Positions 1-7,045 are shown, counted from the first letter of the stretch. The stretch is 9,689 nt of DNA from an uncultured Oscillospiraceae bacterium (GCA_934636305.1 CAKUAM010000078.1:1-9689); one strand, 5' to 3'. Made by a program: numbers and translations. Notes: generated by a model not told the origin, from the sequence alone.

Positions 1-658
1 CGTCCATGCCGATGCCAAGGTGCTCGGCCAGGGCGGCCAAAGCCTCGCCCTTGTTGGCATGCTGGTCGTTAATTTCAATGTTGAAGGGGGCGGCGGAGCT
101 GACGCTCAGCTGTTCGTTCAGGGCCCGGAGGCAGGCAAAGGCATGCGCGCGAAGCGCGGCGTCCGGCGTAAAGAGCTGAATCTTCTGGATCCCATGCCCG
201 GCGGCGCGGATATGCGACTTGAGGTCATCTACGGGCGTGCGCAGCCGTTTGACCATCTCCAGCGCGCGCGGATTGGGGACATAGTCTGCCGCGGCGTCAT
301 ACATGGTGCGCGTCATCCAGCCCCAGTTATCCATGTAGCAGTCATAGATGGCCGGGAAGGTGTCCAGCAGCTGCAGAATGCGCAGCGCGCGGGCTGTATC
401 CAGCTCTGCGCGGCGAATGGTGCAGTCGCGGCCAATGTCATAGACCTGCGCGCCGTTGATTGCCACGGCGTAGTGCAGAAACGGCAGCTCCCGCACGGCC
501 TGCGGCATGCCGCAGAAGATGCGCCCGGTTGTCGGGACGATTTCCACGCCGGCCTCTGCCGCAGCGCAGAGCGCGGCCTTCGTGCGCGGCGTCAGCTCCT
601 TCCGGGAGTTCAGAAGCGTCCCGTCAAGATCAAGCGCCAATAGTCGGATCGTTTGCAT
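1..658 (-). CDS. Cof-type HAD-superfamily phosphatase, 3' end outside the window
   Basis: Partial gene read on the minus strand; 219 residues are visible and the reading frame is open to the left edge. HAD motif I is the DLDGT box at about residues 10-14 (the two Asp are the nucleophile and general acid of the family). Motif II is the PTTGR segment at about 42-46. A conserved-type Lys in an NKGEAL context lies near 203. The GDxxND Mg-binding motif expected soon after that Lys would fall beyond the edge. Family members are usually about 265-280 residues, so roughly 50 are missing. Cof-type enzymes hydrolyse small phosphorylated metabolites such as sugar phosphates or flavin/PLP phosphates in the cytosol; the substrate cannot be told here. 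I chose the ATG at 658 because GAGG lies about 9 bases upstream; an in-frame ATG at 673 lacks a ribosome binding site. It is divergent from the ABC-F gene. Confidence 0.85.
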   Translation of the reverse strand, partial: MQTIRLLALDLDGTLLNSRKELTPRTKAALCAAAEAGVEIVPTTGRIFCGMPQAVRELPFLHYAVAINGAQVYDIGRDCTIRRAELDTARALRILQLLDTFPAIYDCYMDNWGWMTRTMYDAAADYVPNPRALEMVKRLRTPVDDLKSHIRAAGHGIQKIQLFTPDAALRAHAFACLRALNEQLSVSSAAPFNIEINDQHANKGEALAALAEHLGIGMD

Positions 659-691
659 TGCAATGCGCCTCATTTCTGATTTTCTGCCCAC

Positions 692-720
692 ATGATACCA
701 GAGCAGTCTTGAAATTGCAA
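692..720 (-). promoter_or_regulatory. Putative promoter of the HAD phosphatase gene
   Basis: Read on the minus strand, a TTGCAA -35 (715-720) is followed after 17 bases by a TATCAT -10 (692-697). Transcription would start near 685, giving a leader of about 27 bases before the ATG at 658. This is inferred from consensus only. Confidence 0.5.
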
Positions 721-732
721 CAAGGGCGTGAA

Positions 733-818
733 GCGTCAGCTGACAGGGGCACACGCGCTTGCGGGCCAGACGCCGTTTTGCCCCACGAAAAACCGTGTGT
801 GCTCTTGTCAGCTGACGC
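733..818 (+). repeat. 25-bp inverted repeat with 36-base loop, between divergent HAD and ABC-F genes
   Basis: The left arm (733-757) and right arm (794-818) are complementary at 22 of 25 positions. Each arm begins or ends with GCGTCAGCTGACA or its complement, and the core GTCAGCTGAC is itself a 10-bp palindrome (735-744 and 807-816). The three non-Watson-Crick positions (746/805, 748/803, 755/796) are all G on the left and T on the right. A plus-strand RNA would therefore pair along all 25 positions with three G-U wobbles. The right arm overlaps the likely -35 of the ABC-F gene. It could be an operator pair, a cruciform, or an RNA hairpin made from a further upstream start. Confidence 0.75.
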
Positions 819-832
819 AAATGTGATAGAAT
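805..832 (+). promoter_or_regulatory. Putative promoter of the ABC-F gene (extended -10)
   Basis: TTGTCA at 805-810 is followed after 16 bases by TAGAAT at 827-832, with a TGA directly before the -10 (extended -10 type). The -35 lies inside the right arm of the 733-818 inverted repeat, so anything binding or folding that arm would affect initiation. Confidence 0.6.
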
Positions 833-861
833 ACAGGAAGCAATGGGCAGGAGGAACAGAC

Positions 862-2643
862 ATGCTTTTATCAGCGGAACATCTTTCTATCAACTTCGGC
901 AGCCGGCAGCTGCTGCAGGATGTGGATTTTTATTTGAATGAGGGCGATAAAACCGGTGTAATCGGCATCAATGGGACGGGAAAATCGACGTTTCTGCGTG
1001 TGCTGGCGGGAATTATTCCGCCGGACAGCGGCACGATTGCGCGCAAGCCCAATCTGCAGATAAGCTTTTTGCCGCAGAACCCGGAAATGGATGACGCGTC
1101 CAGCATTCTGGAGCAGGTGTTTGCCAGCCTGCCGCCGCAGATCCGTGAGCTGCAGAGCTACGAGGCCAAGGCCATGCTGACAAAGCTTGGCCTGCCGGAT
1201 GTGGAGCGGAAGATCGGCACGCTCTCCGGCGGCGAGCGCCGGCGCGTGGCGCTTTGTGCGGCGCTGGTGCACCCGGCGGATGTGCTGGTGCTTGACGAGC
1301 CGACGAACCATCTTGACAGCGAGATGGTGCAGTGGCTGGAGGACTGGCTGAAAAGGTACAAGGGCGGACTTGCCATGGTGACGCACGACCGGTATTTTCT
1401 GGAGCGCGTTGTGAACCATATCACAGAGCTCTCCAGGGGAAAGCTCTATCATTATGAGGCCAACTATTCCCGCTATCTTGAGCTGCGGGAGCAGCGCGCG
1501 CAGATGGCGGAGGCTTCGGAGCGCAAGCGGCAGTCGATTCTGCGGGTCGAGCGGGAGTGGATTCTGCGCGGCTGCCAGGCCAGAAGCACCAAGAGCAAGG
1601 AGCGGATAGAGCGCTATGAGGAACTGAAAGCGCAAAAGGCACCGGAGCGCGACAACGCCGTGCAGATGGGGGCAGCGTCGAGCCGCCTCGGCAAGAAGAT
1701 TATCACGCTCGAGCATGCAGGAAAATGCTACAATGGGCGCACGATCTTCCGGAATTTTTCCTATGGGATTCTGCGCGGCGACCGGATTGGCATCGTCGGG
1801 CGCAACGGCGCGGGCAAATCGACGCTGCTGCGCGTGATCGCAGGCGAGCTTGCGCCGGACAGCGGCAGCGTGGAGCAGGGAACAACGGTACGCATTGGCC
1901 ATTTTTCACAGGAGGGACGAGAGCTGGATCTGCAGCAGCGCGTCTATGACTATATTCACGCGGTTGCCGAGCAGGTCAGAACAGATGAGGGGACGTTCTC
2001 TGCCAAGACGATGCTGGAGCGGTTTCTGTTTACGCCGGATCTGCAGCAGACGACCATTGGCCGTCTTTCCGGCGGAGAGCGCAGACGGCTGTATCTGCTC
2101 GGGATTCTGATGGCGGCGCCCAATGTGCTGCTGCTCGATGAGCCGACAAATGATCTGGATGTGACAACGCTTTCTATCTTGGAGGACTATCTGCAGAGCT
2201 TTCCGGGGCCTGTTATTACGGTTTCGCACGATCGGTTCTTCCTTGATAAGATGGCGGATACGATTTTTGAGCTGCAGCCGGATGGGAACGTTGGCGTCTA
2301 CACCGGAAACTGGTCGGACTGGGTGAAAAAGCGCGCCGCGGCGCAGCAGACGCAGCAGGAAAAGCCGCAGAAATCAGAAAAACCGCAGCCGGAGCGGCCG
2401 CGGGAGAAAAAGCTGAAATTCTCTTATAACGAGCAGCGTGAATTTGAGACAATCGATGCGGATATTGAAGCGCTCGAGCAGCAGCTGGCGGCGTGCCGGG
2501 CTGAACAGGAGCGCTGCGGCAGTGATTATGTCCGCCTGCAGGAGCTGACACAGCAGCAGGAGCAGCTGAGCGCGCAGCTGGACGAAAAAACGGAGCGATG
2601 GGTGTATCTGAATGATCTGAAAGAACGGATTGACGCGCAATAG
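862..2643 (+). CDS. ABC-F family ATPase, Uup-like
   Basis: Soluble 593-residue protein with two ABC ATPase domains on one chain and no membrane segment, as in ABC-F proteins that act on ribosomes. Domain 1 has Walker A GINGTGKST (35-43), signature LSGGE (121-125), Walker B ending DEPTNHLD (145-152) and the switch His in VTHD (173-176). Domain 2 has GRNGAGKST (313-321), LSGGE (402-406), DEPTNDLD (426-433) and VSHD (454-457). The linker between them contains an EWILRGCQARSTKSKER segment typical of the Uup branch. After a Lys/Pro/Gln-rich stretch, the C-terminus (about 510-593) is a predicted coiled coil starting KLKFSYNEQREFE, like the Uup C-terminal domain. Both ATPase sites look intact. The start is set by AGGAGG at 849-854, seven bases before ATG; the frame stays open further upstream but without an equivalent start. 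Uup has been linked to ribosome assembly or stalled translation and to branched DNA; a resistance role is possible but not indicated. Confidence 0.93.
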   Translation: MLLSAEHLSINFGSRQLLQDVDFYLNEGDKTGVIGINGTGKSTFLRVLAGIIPPDSGTIARKPNLQISFLPQNPEMDDASSILEQVFASLPPQIRELQSYEAKAMLTKLGLPDVERKIGTLSGGERRRVALCAALVHPADVLVLDEPTNHLDSEMVQWLEDWLKRYKGGLAMVTHDRYFLERVVNHITELSRGKLYHYEANYSRYLELREQRAQMAEASERKRQSILRVEREWILRGCQARSTKSKERIERYEELKAQKAPERDNAVQMGAASSRLGKKIITLEHAGKCYNGRTIFRNFSYGILRGDRIGIVGRNGAGKSTLLRVIAGELAPDSGSVEQGTTVRIGHFSQEGRELDLQQRVYDYIHAVAEQVRTDEGTFSAKTMLERFLFTPDLQQTTIGRLSGGERRRLYLLGILMAAPNVLLLDEPTNDLDVTTLSILEDYLQSFPGPVITVSHDRFFLDKMADTIFELQPDGNVGVYTGNWSDWVKKRAAAQQTQQEKPQKSEKPQPERPREKKLKFSYNEQREFETIDADIEALEQQLAACRAEQERCGSDYVRLQELTQQQEQLSAQLDEKTERWVYLNDLKERIDAQ

Positions 2644-2745
2644 CCAAACAGACCTGCGTCAAGGGCTTTTCGCACCTTAGAGGAAATATAAAAGCAAGTG
2701 GATGATTTTCACATTTCCTTTTGCCTCTGCAAAGGGTGGGGGACA

Positions 2746-2789
2746 AGCCATACTTTCTTTCTCACTTCTTCGAGAAAGAAAGTATGGCT
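2746..2789. repeat. Perfect 18-bp inverted repeat (hairpin of repeat element A)
   Basis: Arms 2746-2763 and 2772-2789 are perfectly complementary around an 8-base loop. The arms are strongly purine/pyrimidine biased (CTTTCTTTCTC against GAGAAAGAAAG). No T-run follows on either strand, so it is not a canonical intrinsic terminator, though it sits between convergent genes (ABC-F ends at 2643, IclR ends at 2835) where one is expected. A weaker AGGAAAT/ATTTCCT pairing lies just to the left, around 2681-2717. Confidence 0.85.
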
Positions 2790-2799
2790 CTAATCCTCT

Positions 2800-2833
2800 G
2801 TGGCCGCTTCTGACGCGCCGCCGGAGGCATGGT
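2800..2833. repeat. 34-bp module shared with 5526-5559 (repeat element A tail)
   Basis: This stretch matches 5526-5559 in the same orientation at 29 of 34 positions, including an uninterrupted GCCGCCGGAGGCAT. All five differences are transitions. Both copies lie next to a long hairpin in intergenic DNA. The copy here ends right at the stop codon of the IclR gene. Confidence 0.8.
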
Positions 2834-2834
2834 A

Positions 2835-3605
2835 TTACCCGCGGTAACCAATGGTGCGGGAGATGGTTTCGGCTGCAGCGCAGACAAGCCGGATGGCATG
2901 CAGAAACTCGTCGGACTGTACCTGCCGGAACATCCCAACGCAGCCGATGGCGTAGCGCACCTCTCCGGTGACATCGTGGATGGGCGCGGAGACGGAGCGC
3001 AGACCAATTTTGTATTCTCCGTTTTCCACGGCGTAGCCCTGCTCCCGGATGCGGGTGAGCTCTGGGATAAACTGCTCGGGCGTGGTGAAGGTATGCGGGG
3101 TAAAGGCAGTGAGCTCCGTATGCGTCAGGATCCGGCGGCACTCCGCCGGAGAGATGTTTGCCAGAAACAGCTTGCCCTGGGAGGTGCAGTGAACCGGCAG
3201 GCGCGCGCCGACCTCAGAGACAACGCGCAGGCTTGCACGGCTCTCCTCCTCCGCCAGGGTGACGACAGCGGCGCGGTCAAACACGGACAGAAAAACGCTC
3301 TCGCCAAGCTCATGGCAGATGCTCTGCATATGCGGGCGGGCGATGGCACTGATGTCCCAGGAATTTGAAACGGCGCAGCCATATTCAAACAGATGGATGC
3401 CCAGCCAGTAGCGGCCGGACGGCGTCTGCTCAATGAGACCGGATTCGCGCATGGTGGAAAGTAGACCGTGGATCGTGCTTTTGGGCCAGCCGGTTTTTTG
3501 ATAGAGCTCGGTCAGTGTGGCAGGCTGACCGCCGGCGGTCAGGATATCAAGCAGACGGATTGCCTTTGCGACAGAATGAATGGTTTTTCCTTCGGTTTCA
3601 GCCAT
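2835..3605 (-). CDS. IclR-family transcriptional regulator
   Basis: Full-length 256-residue protein with IclR architecture. Residues 8-70 form the winged helix: the family-typical start (S11 V A K A I R L L D I L) is followed by a helix-turn-helix around residues 31-59 (LTELYQKTGWPKSTIHGLL). Residues about 75-256 form the effector-binding domain, with the typical stretches PVHCTSQGKLFLA and GYAVENGEYKIGLRSVSAPI. IclR proteins bind DNA as dimers or tetramers and respond to small metabolites, often sugar or aromatic-acid breakdown products. The start at 3605 is fixed by AGGAGG (3613-3618) seven bases upstream. The gene is divergent from the FGGY kinase, with 259 bases between the starts, so the kinase is the likely target, with autoregulation also likely. 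The effector is unknown. Confidence 0.95.
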   Translation of the reverse strand: MAETEGKTIHSVAKAIRLLDILTAGGQPATLTELYQKTGWPKSTIHGLLSTMRESGLIEQTPSGRYWLGIHLFEYGCAVSNSWDISAIARPHMQSICHELGESVFLSVFDRAAVVTLAEEESRASLRVVSEVGARLPVHCTSQGKLFLANISPAECRRILTHTELTAFTPHTFTTPEQFIPELTRIREQGYAVENGEYKIGLRSVSAPIHDVTGEVRYAIGCVGMFRQVQSDEFLHAIRLVCAAAETISRTIGYRG

Positions 3606-3645
3606 GAGGATACCTCCTGGAATGTTCTTTTTTCTTATATTTCAT

Positions 3646-3674
3646 ACTATATCATGTCGAACCGCTTTCAGCAA
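3646..3674 (-). promoter_or_regulatory. Putative promoter of the IclR gene with overlapping inverted repeat
   Basis: On the minus strand, TTGCTG (3669-3674) precedes an extended -10 TGATATAGT (TATAGT at 3646-3651) by 17 bases. An inverted repeat, CCGCT and AGCGG at 3662-3680, spans the -35. It is a candidate operator for autoregulation; the repeat is seen, the role is inferred. Confidence 0.5.
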
Positions 3675-3750
3675 GAGCGGACGTTCCATATAAACGAAAA
3701 GAGTTCCGGCTGATACCGGCTGCCGTTTCGTAAAATCTGCAAAAAATACT

Positions 3751-3778
3751 TTGCTTTTTTCGGCCGGTATTGTACAAT
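3751..3778 (+). promoter_or_regulatory. Putative promoter of the FGGY kinase gene
   Basis: TTGCTT (3751-3756) and TACAAT (3773-3778) are separated by 16 bases. The spacer and upstream region carry GCCGGTAT (3763-3770), which is the reverse complement of ATACCGGC at 3713-3720. CCGGCTG is directly repeated at about 3706 and 3717. These repeats are candidate regulator sites. A short ATCCC/GGGAT hairpin (3789-3804) would sit at the 5' end of the roughly 80-base leader. Confidence 0.5.
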
Positions 3779-3864
3779 AAAATCAAGGATCCCGATGGTG
3801 GGATTTGTGCAGGTGCACGGCTGTGCCGCGGCGCTGCCAAAGAGAATATATGGAGTGATAAAAT

Positions 3865-5358
3865 TTGCACAGTACCTTACTGGCTTTTGATATCGGTACC
3901 AGCGGGCTCAAGGCGTCGCTGGTGGACGAGGAGCTGAACGTAATCCGCAACGTGACCACGACCTATCCGACCCACTATCATCCGGATGGCGGCTGCGAAC
4001 AGGAGGCAGCTGACTGGTGGATGAGCGCAGTGCGCGCGATGATGATGCTGCGTGAGCTTGCACCGGAGTATGTGAAGCGCGTGGATGCTATCGGCATTTC
4101 CGGGCACATGCTTGGCTGCCTGCCGATGGATAAGGAGGGGCAGACGCTGCGTCCGGCCATGATCCACGCCGATACGCGGGCATTGGCGGTGTCGAATGCG
4201 CTGCGTGCGCGCTTTGGCAGGGATTATTTCTATGAGATCTGCGGCAATGTCCTTTCACCAGCCTCCACGCTTTGCAAGACGCTCTGGCTGAAGGAGAATG
4301 AGCCGGGCATCTACGACAGGACGGTGCGCATTCTGCAGTCGAAGGATTATCTGGTCTATCGGCTGACCGGAAAGATGGAGACGACGGACATGTCCGACGC
4401 GTCGCATGGGCTGCTCATGAATCTGCGCACGAGAGCATATGATGTGCAGATGTTTGAAAATGTCGGTCTGGACGTGAATAAATTCCCGGAAATCCGCACC
4501 AGCTGTGAGATTGCGGGCCGCCTGTCTGACGAGGCGGCGGGATGCCTTGGCCTGCGGGCGGGGATCCCGGTGTCTGTTGGCGGCGGTGATGGCGCGTGCG
4601 CCAATGTGGGCGCCGGTGTGGCAAAGCCGGGGGACTTTTATCTCAGCCTTGGGACGACGGCATGGATTGCCGGGCAGATGGACGAGCCGTTTATCGACCC
4701 GCAGCATCGGGTATTTCACATTTACGCACTCGACGGCACAGGCTGCAATGTTTTCGGCACGGAGCAGTGCGCCGGACGGTCGATCTCCTGGGCGCAGGAG
4801 CTGTTCGATGTGGCATCTCCGCGTGCATTTGATTCGGCGGCAACGACGGTTCCGGCAGGCTGCGGCGGACTGATTTATCTGCCGTATCTTGAGGGCGAGC
4901 GGTCGCCGGTCTTTGACGCGCGGGCCGAGGGCGTATTTTTCGGCATGAACACAACGCATAAGCGGGAGCATTTCCTGCGCGCGGTGCTGGAGGGGACGGC
5001 CTGCGGGCTGAGCCAGATTCTCGATGTCATGCGGGAGCGGCAGCCCATCGACAGCCTGCGGATTATCGGCGGCGGAGCAAAGTCGAAGCTTTGGAAACAG
5101 ATACTTGCTGATGTGTGCAATGTGACGCTGTATGACGTGTCTACATTCTCTGACAGCGCGACAAGTCTTGGCGCGGCGGCTGCAGCCGGCGTGGCAATCG
5201 GGCTGTTCCGGGATCTCCCGGAGGCGTGCAGCCATATCCGCACGAGCGGCAGCATTGTGCCGGATCCGGATGTGCAGCGCGTCTATGCGCTCACGAAAAA
5301 GCGCTATGCCATGCTGTACCCCAGCCTGGCGGAGGTGTTCCACACCAGAAGCTTGTGA
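3865..5358 (+). CDS. FGGY-family carbohydrate kinase, xylulokinase-like
   Basis: 497-residue cytosolic sugar kinase that would phosphorylate a pentose, ketose or related polyol with ATP. The N-terminal phosphate-binding loop reads DIGTSGLKA (from residue 9). A GISGHMLG segment corresponds to the SGQMHG region of xylulokinases. GGGDG (239-243) supplies the catalytic-base Asp242. The second FGGY signature lies at about 356-377 (GVFFGMN through FLRAVLEG), and the ADP-binding GGGAKSKLW begins at 402. Length and motif order fit the family, and no key residue is missing. The exact substrate is not clear, because the substrate-side segments differ from textbook XylB. The start codon is TTG, chosen because GGAG (3852-3855) lies nine bases before it and the next residues run straight into the ATPase fold. 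No transporter or isomerase gene is adjacent. The divergent IclR gene is the likely regulator. Confidence 0.92.
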   Translation: MHSTLLAFDIGTSGLKASLVDEELNVIRNVTTTYPTHYHPDGGCEQEAADWWMSAVRAMMMLRELAPEYVKRVDAIGISGHMLGCLPMDKEGQTLRPAMIHADTRALAVSNALRARFGRDYFYEICGNVLSPASTLCKTLWLKENEPGIYDRTVRILQSKDYLVYRLTGKMETTDMSDASHGLLMNLRTRAYDVQMFENVGLDVNKFPEIRTSCEIAGRLSDEAAGCLGLRAGIPVSVGGGDGACANVGAGVAKPGDFYLSLGTTAWIAGQMDEPFIDPQHRVFHIYALDGTGCNVFGTEQCAGRSISWAQELFDVASPRAFDSAATTVPAGCGGLIYLPYLEGERSPVFDARAEGVFFGMNTTHKREHFLRAVLEGTACGLSQILDVMRERQPIDSLRIIGGGAKSKLWKQILADVCNVTLYDVSTFSDSATSLGAAAAAGVAIGLFRDLPEACSHIRTSGSIVPDPDVQRVYALTKKRYAMLYPSLAEVFHTRSL

Positions 5359-5361
5359 AAT

Positions 5362-5393
5362 AAAAGGGCTGTTGCAGGAGCAACGGCCCTTTT
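5362..5393. terminator. Bidirectional intrinsic terminator between the kinase and dpaB
   Basis: The stem AAAAGGGC-T-GTTGC pairs with GCAAC-G-GCCCTTTT around an AGGA loop, with one U-G wobble. T-runs follow in both directions (TTTT at 5390-5393, and TTTTATTT on the minus strand). It lies three bases after the kinase stop codon and would also end transcripts from dpaAB reading the other way. Confidence 0.88.
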
Positions 5394-5441
5394 ACTATGG
5401 TAAAAAAATGGTGATGTCCGCCGGAGACAGCAGTCCAACAA

Positions 5442-5468
5442 CCAACCAGCGACAGTGTCGCTGGTTGG
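5442..5468. repeat. Perfect 27-bp palindrome (hairpin of repeat element B)
   Basis: CCAACCAGCGACA (5442-5454) and TGTCGCTGGTTGG (5456-5468) are exact complements around a single central G. No T-run follows. It lies in the 243-base gap between the convergent kinase and dpaB genes, next to the second copy of the 34-bp module. A partial match to that module (GTCCGCCGGAGACA, about 5416-5429) lies just before it. Confidence 0.85.
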
Positions 5469-5525
5469 AAAGAAAGAAGCGAGCACAGAGGATAAGAGAC
5501 ATCGTTTACGACGGCTCGTTCCGTT

Positions 5526-5559
5526 GCGGTCGTTTCTGACGTGCCGCCGGAGGCATAGT
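5526..5559. repeat. 34-bp module shared with 2800-2833 (repeat element B tail)
   Basis: Second copy of the module at 2800-2833, same orientation, 29 of 34 identical. The sequence before it differs between copies, but a CACAGAGGATWAGAG motif (W = A or T) occurs near both in opposite orientations (about 5486-5500 here; complement of about 2788-2802 in element A). The elements therefore look like rearranged mosaics of shared pieces. Confidence 0.8.
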
Positions 5560-5601
5560 TCAAAAATTAATACCCTGTCTGGGCAGAACGTTTTGGCACC
5601 G

Positions 5602-6186
5602 CTAGGTTTTTGCACCGTACAGCAGCGGCTGCAGCTGCTCGCCGCGCAGCGCTGCGGCAACGGTCTCCGGCAGCCGCTCAAAGTCTGCCACGAGAGAACG
5701 CGGCTTTTTAAATGCGCTGTCCTGACCGAAGGGGACAAAATAATAGTGCTTCCGGTTCAAAAGTGCGCCGATGCTGGCGGCATTCCCGGCAAGACCGTCA
5801 TTGGTGGAAACAGCGAGGATAATGGGCCGCTCATTTCGCAGATGTGCTTTGGCAGCCAGCGTGACCGGCCCGTCAGCGATACCGGCTGCCAGCTTTGCCA
5901 GCGTGTTGCCGGTGCAGGGCGCGATGATGAGCGCGTCAAGAAGCTTTTTGGGGCCGATCGGCTCTACCTCCTGGCAGGTATGCAGGATTTTGTGCCCGCA
6001 CAGCGCCTGCAGCTGCGAGGCAAAGTCGGCTGCGGCGCCGAAACGGCTGTCGGTTTCAAAACTTGCCTGGGACAAAATTGGGACCAGGGCATACTGCGCC
6101 TGGTCCAGCGCGGCAAACGCGCGCAGGACGCGCGAAAACGTACAGAACGAGCCGCACATGGCAAGACCCAATGTATATTGCGGCAT
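5602..6186 (-). CDS. dpaB: Dipicolinate synthase subunit B (flavoprotein)
   Basis: 194-residue protein of the flavoprotein/dipicolinate synthase B family (SpoVFB in Bacillus). With DpaA it converts the lysine-pathway intermediate (dihydroxy)tetrahydrodipicolinate to dipicolinic acid, made in the mother cell and stored with calcium in the spore core. Visible landmarks are the N-terminal GLAMCGSFCTF (7-17), the phosphate/flavin-binding-type stretch APCTGNTLAKLA (89-100), and the C-terminal STNDGLAGNAASIG followed by KHYYFVPFGQD. Length fits the family. The ATG at 6186 is three bases after the dpaA stop codon, with GGAG inside the end of dpaA eight bases upstream, so translation is probably coupled. 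Presence of the pair implies an endospore former. Confidence 0.95.
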   Translation of the reverse strand: MPQYTLGLAMCGSFCTFSRVLRAFAALDQAQYALVPILSQASFETDSRFGAAADFASQLQALCGHKILHTCQEVEPIGPKKLLDALIIAPCTGNTLAKLAAGIADGPVTLAAKAHLRNERPIILAVSTNDGLAGNAASIGALLNRKHYYFVPFGQDSAFKKPRSLVADFERLPETVAAALRGEQLQPLLYGAKT

Positions 6187-6189
6187 GAA

Positions 6190-7011
6190 TCAGACTCCTT
6201 TCCATAGGCCGCTGCGGAAAACAGCGTCGCGGATAAATATGGCGGCGGCCTTTGGGGCGTATTTGCCCGGCAGGCCGCGGGCACAAAGGTAATTTGGCAG
6301 CGCTTCGGCCTCCGGTGGGAACCCCCCGGGGAGGCTGGCCAACTCCAGAAGCAGACAGTCCGGATCGAGCTGTGCAAGCTGGTCAGAGGACAGGATCTGC
6401 GCCGGCACGGTATTGACAATGGCGTCGAAGCTGACGAGCGGCGGAAGCTTGCCGGTGTCTGCTGTCTGATATCCATACAGTCTGCCAAGTGTTCGGCCGG
6501 CGGAGGATCTGGACGTAACGGTGACAGCTGCATGCAGGGCAGCAAGCCGCTCGCCCAGGAACCTCGCAATCCGACCAAAGCCCGTAATGAGAATCTGGCT
6601 GCCGGCGATGGGACGCTGCATCTGCTGCAGGAGCAGATAAACGGCAGCCTCTGCGGTAAGCGCGGCATTTTCCAGGACAAGCGTTTCGTCACCGGCATAG
6701 TCATAGAGCCGCAGGCCGGTCGTCTGCAGTGTCTTGGCCTGTGGAGTCAGCATTCCGCCGAATACCAGATCCCCGGGGCCGGCATGGCTGGTCAGCAACT
6801 GCAGGGCGGTGCCGCCCCGGATGCGTCCATCTGATGGAAAGGCCGGCATAGGGAGCAGAAATGTGTGGACAGGGGAACTGCCGGGATATGTATCCGGCAG
6901 CTCCGGGACACCGCAGGTGAGAACCTGCAGCCCGTCACGCTGCAGCAGCCGGGCAAGATGGTGCTGGCGCATATCGCCGCCGAGTATTGCAATGGGGACA
7001 GTCAAGAGCAT
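6190..7011 (-). CDS. dpaA: Dipicolinate synthase subunit A
   Basis: 273-residue NAD(P)-binding subunit of dipicolinate synthase (SpoVFA type), partner of DpaB. The N-terminal IAILGGDMRQ (7-16) is the family hallmark. A Rossmann motif, LITGFGRIA, lies at 141-149 with a basic TSRSSAGR segment after the second strand. The C-terminal LASLPGG and ARGLPGKYAPKAA segments are also family-typical. The start is uncertain: ATG at 7011 has AGGA only about four bases away, whereas TTG at 7005 has AAGGAAGGG six bases away and would start at VPIAILGG minus two residues. I give the ATG. It shares a transcript with dpaB. In Bacillus this operon is under the late mother-cell factor SigK; a CATAGAATG at 7027-7035 (minus) is a weak SigK-like -10. 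Confidence 0.94.
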   Translation of the reverse strand: MLLTVPIAILGGDMRQHHLARLLQRDGLQVLTCGVPELPDTYPGSSPVHTFLLPMPAFPSDGRIRGGTALQLLTSHAGPGDLVFGGMLTPQAKTLQTTGLRLYDYAGDETLVLENAALTAEAAVYLLLQQMQRPIAGSQILITGFGRIARFLGERLAALHAAVTVTSRSSAGRTLGRLYGYQTADTGKLPPLVSFDAIVNTVPAQILSSDQLAQLDPDCLLLELASLPGGFPPEAEALPNYLCARGLPGKYAPKAAAIFIRDAVFRSGLWKGV

Positions 7012-7045
7012 CCCTTCCTTTCGCACCATTCTATGCAGAAGCGGC

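Noticed and set aside
20..643. 207-codon plus-strand open frame
   Set aside because: It is the complement of the HAD phosphatase, whose DLDGT and TGR motifs are clear on the minus strand.
460..861. N-terminal extension of the ABC-F reading frame (134 residues upstream of 862)
   Set aside because: It overlaps the HAD gene on the other strand, crosses the inverted repeat and promoter, and its composition is unlike an ABC-F protein. AGGAGG before 862 and the family-typical start fix the real start there.
871..1902. 343-codon open frame on the minus strand
   Set aside because: It is antisense to the ABC-F gene, which has unmistakable Walker and signature motifs. The Arg/His/Pro/Ala-rich product is typical of GC-rich shadow frames.
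2746..2789. Element A hairpin as an intrinsic terminator of the ABC-F or IclR gene
   Set aside because: No T-run follows on either strand and the arms are AT/purine-biased; treated as a repeat instead, although it may still affect transcript ends.
4255..5343. 362-codon open frame on the minus strand
   Set aside because: It is antisense to the FGGY kinase, with low-complexity shadow composition and no recognisable domain.
5455..6207. 250-codon plus-strand open frame
   Set aside because: It is antisense to dpaB and begins inside repeat element B; no domain is recognisable.
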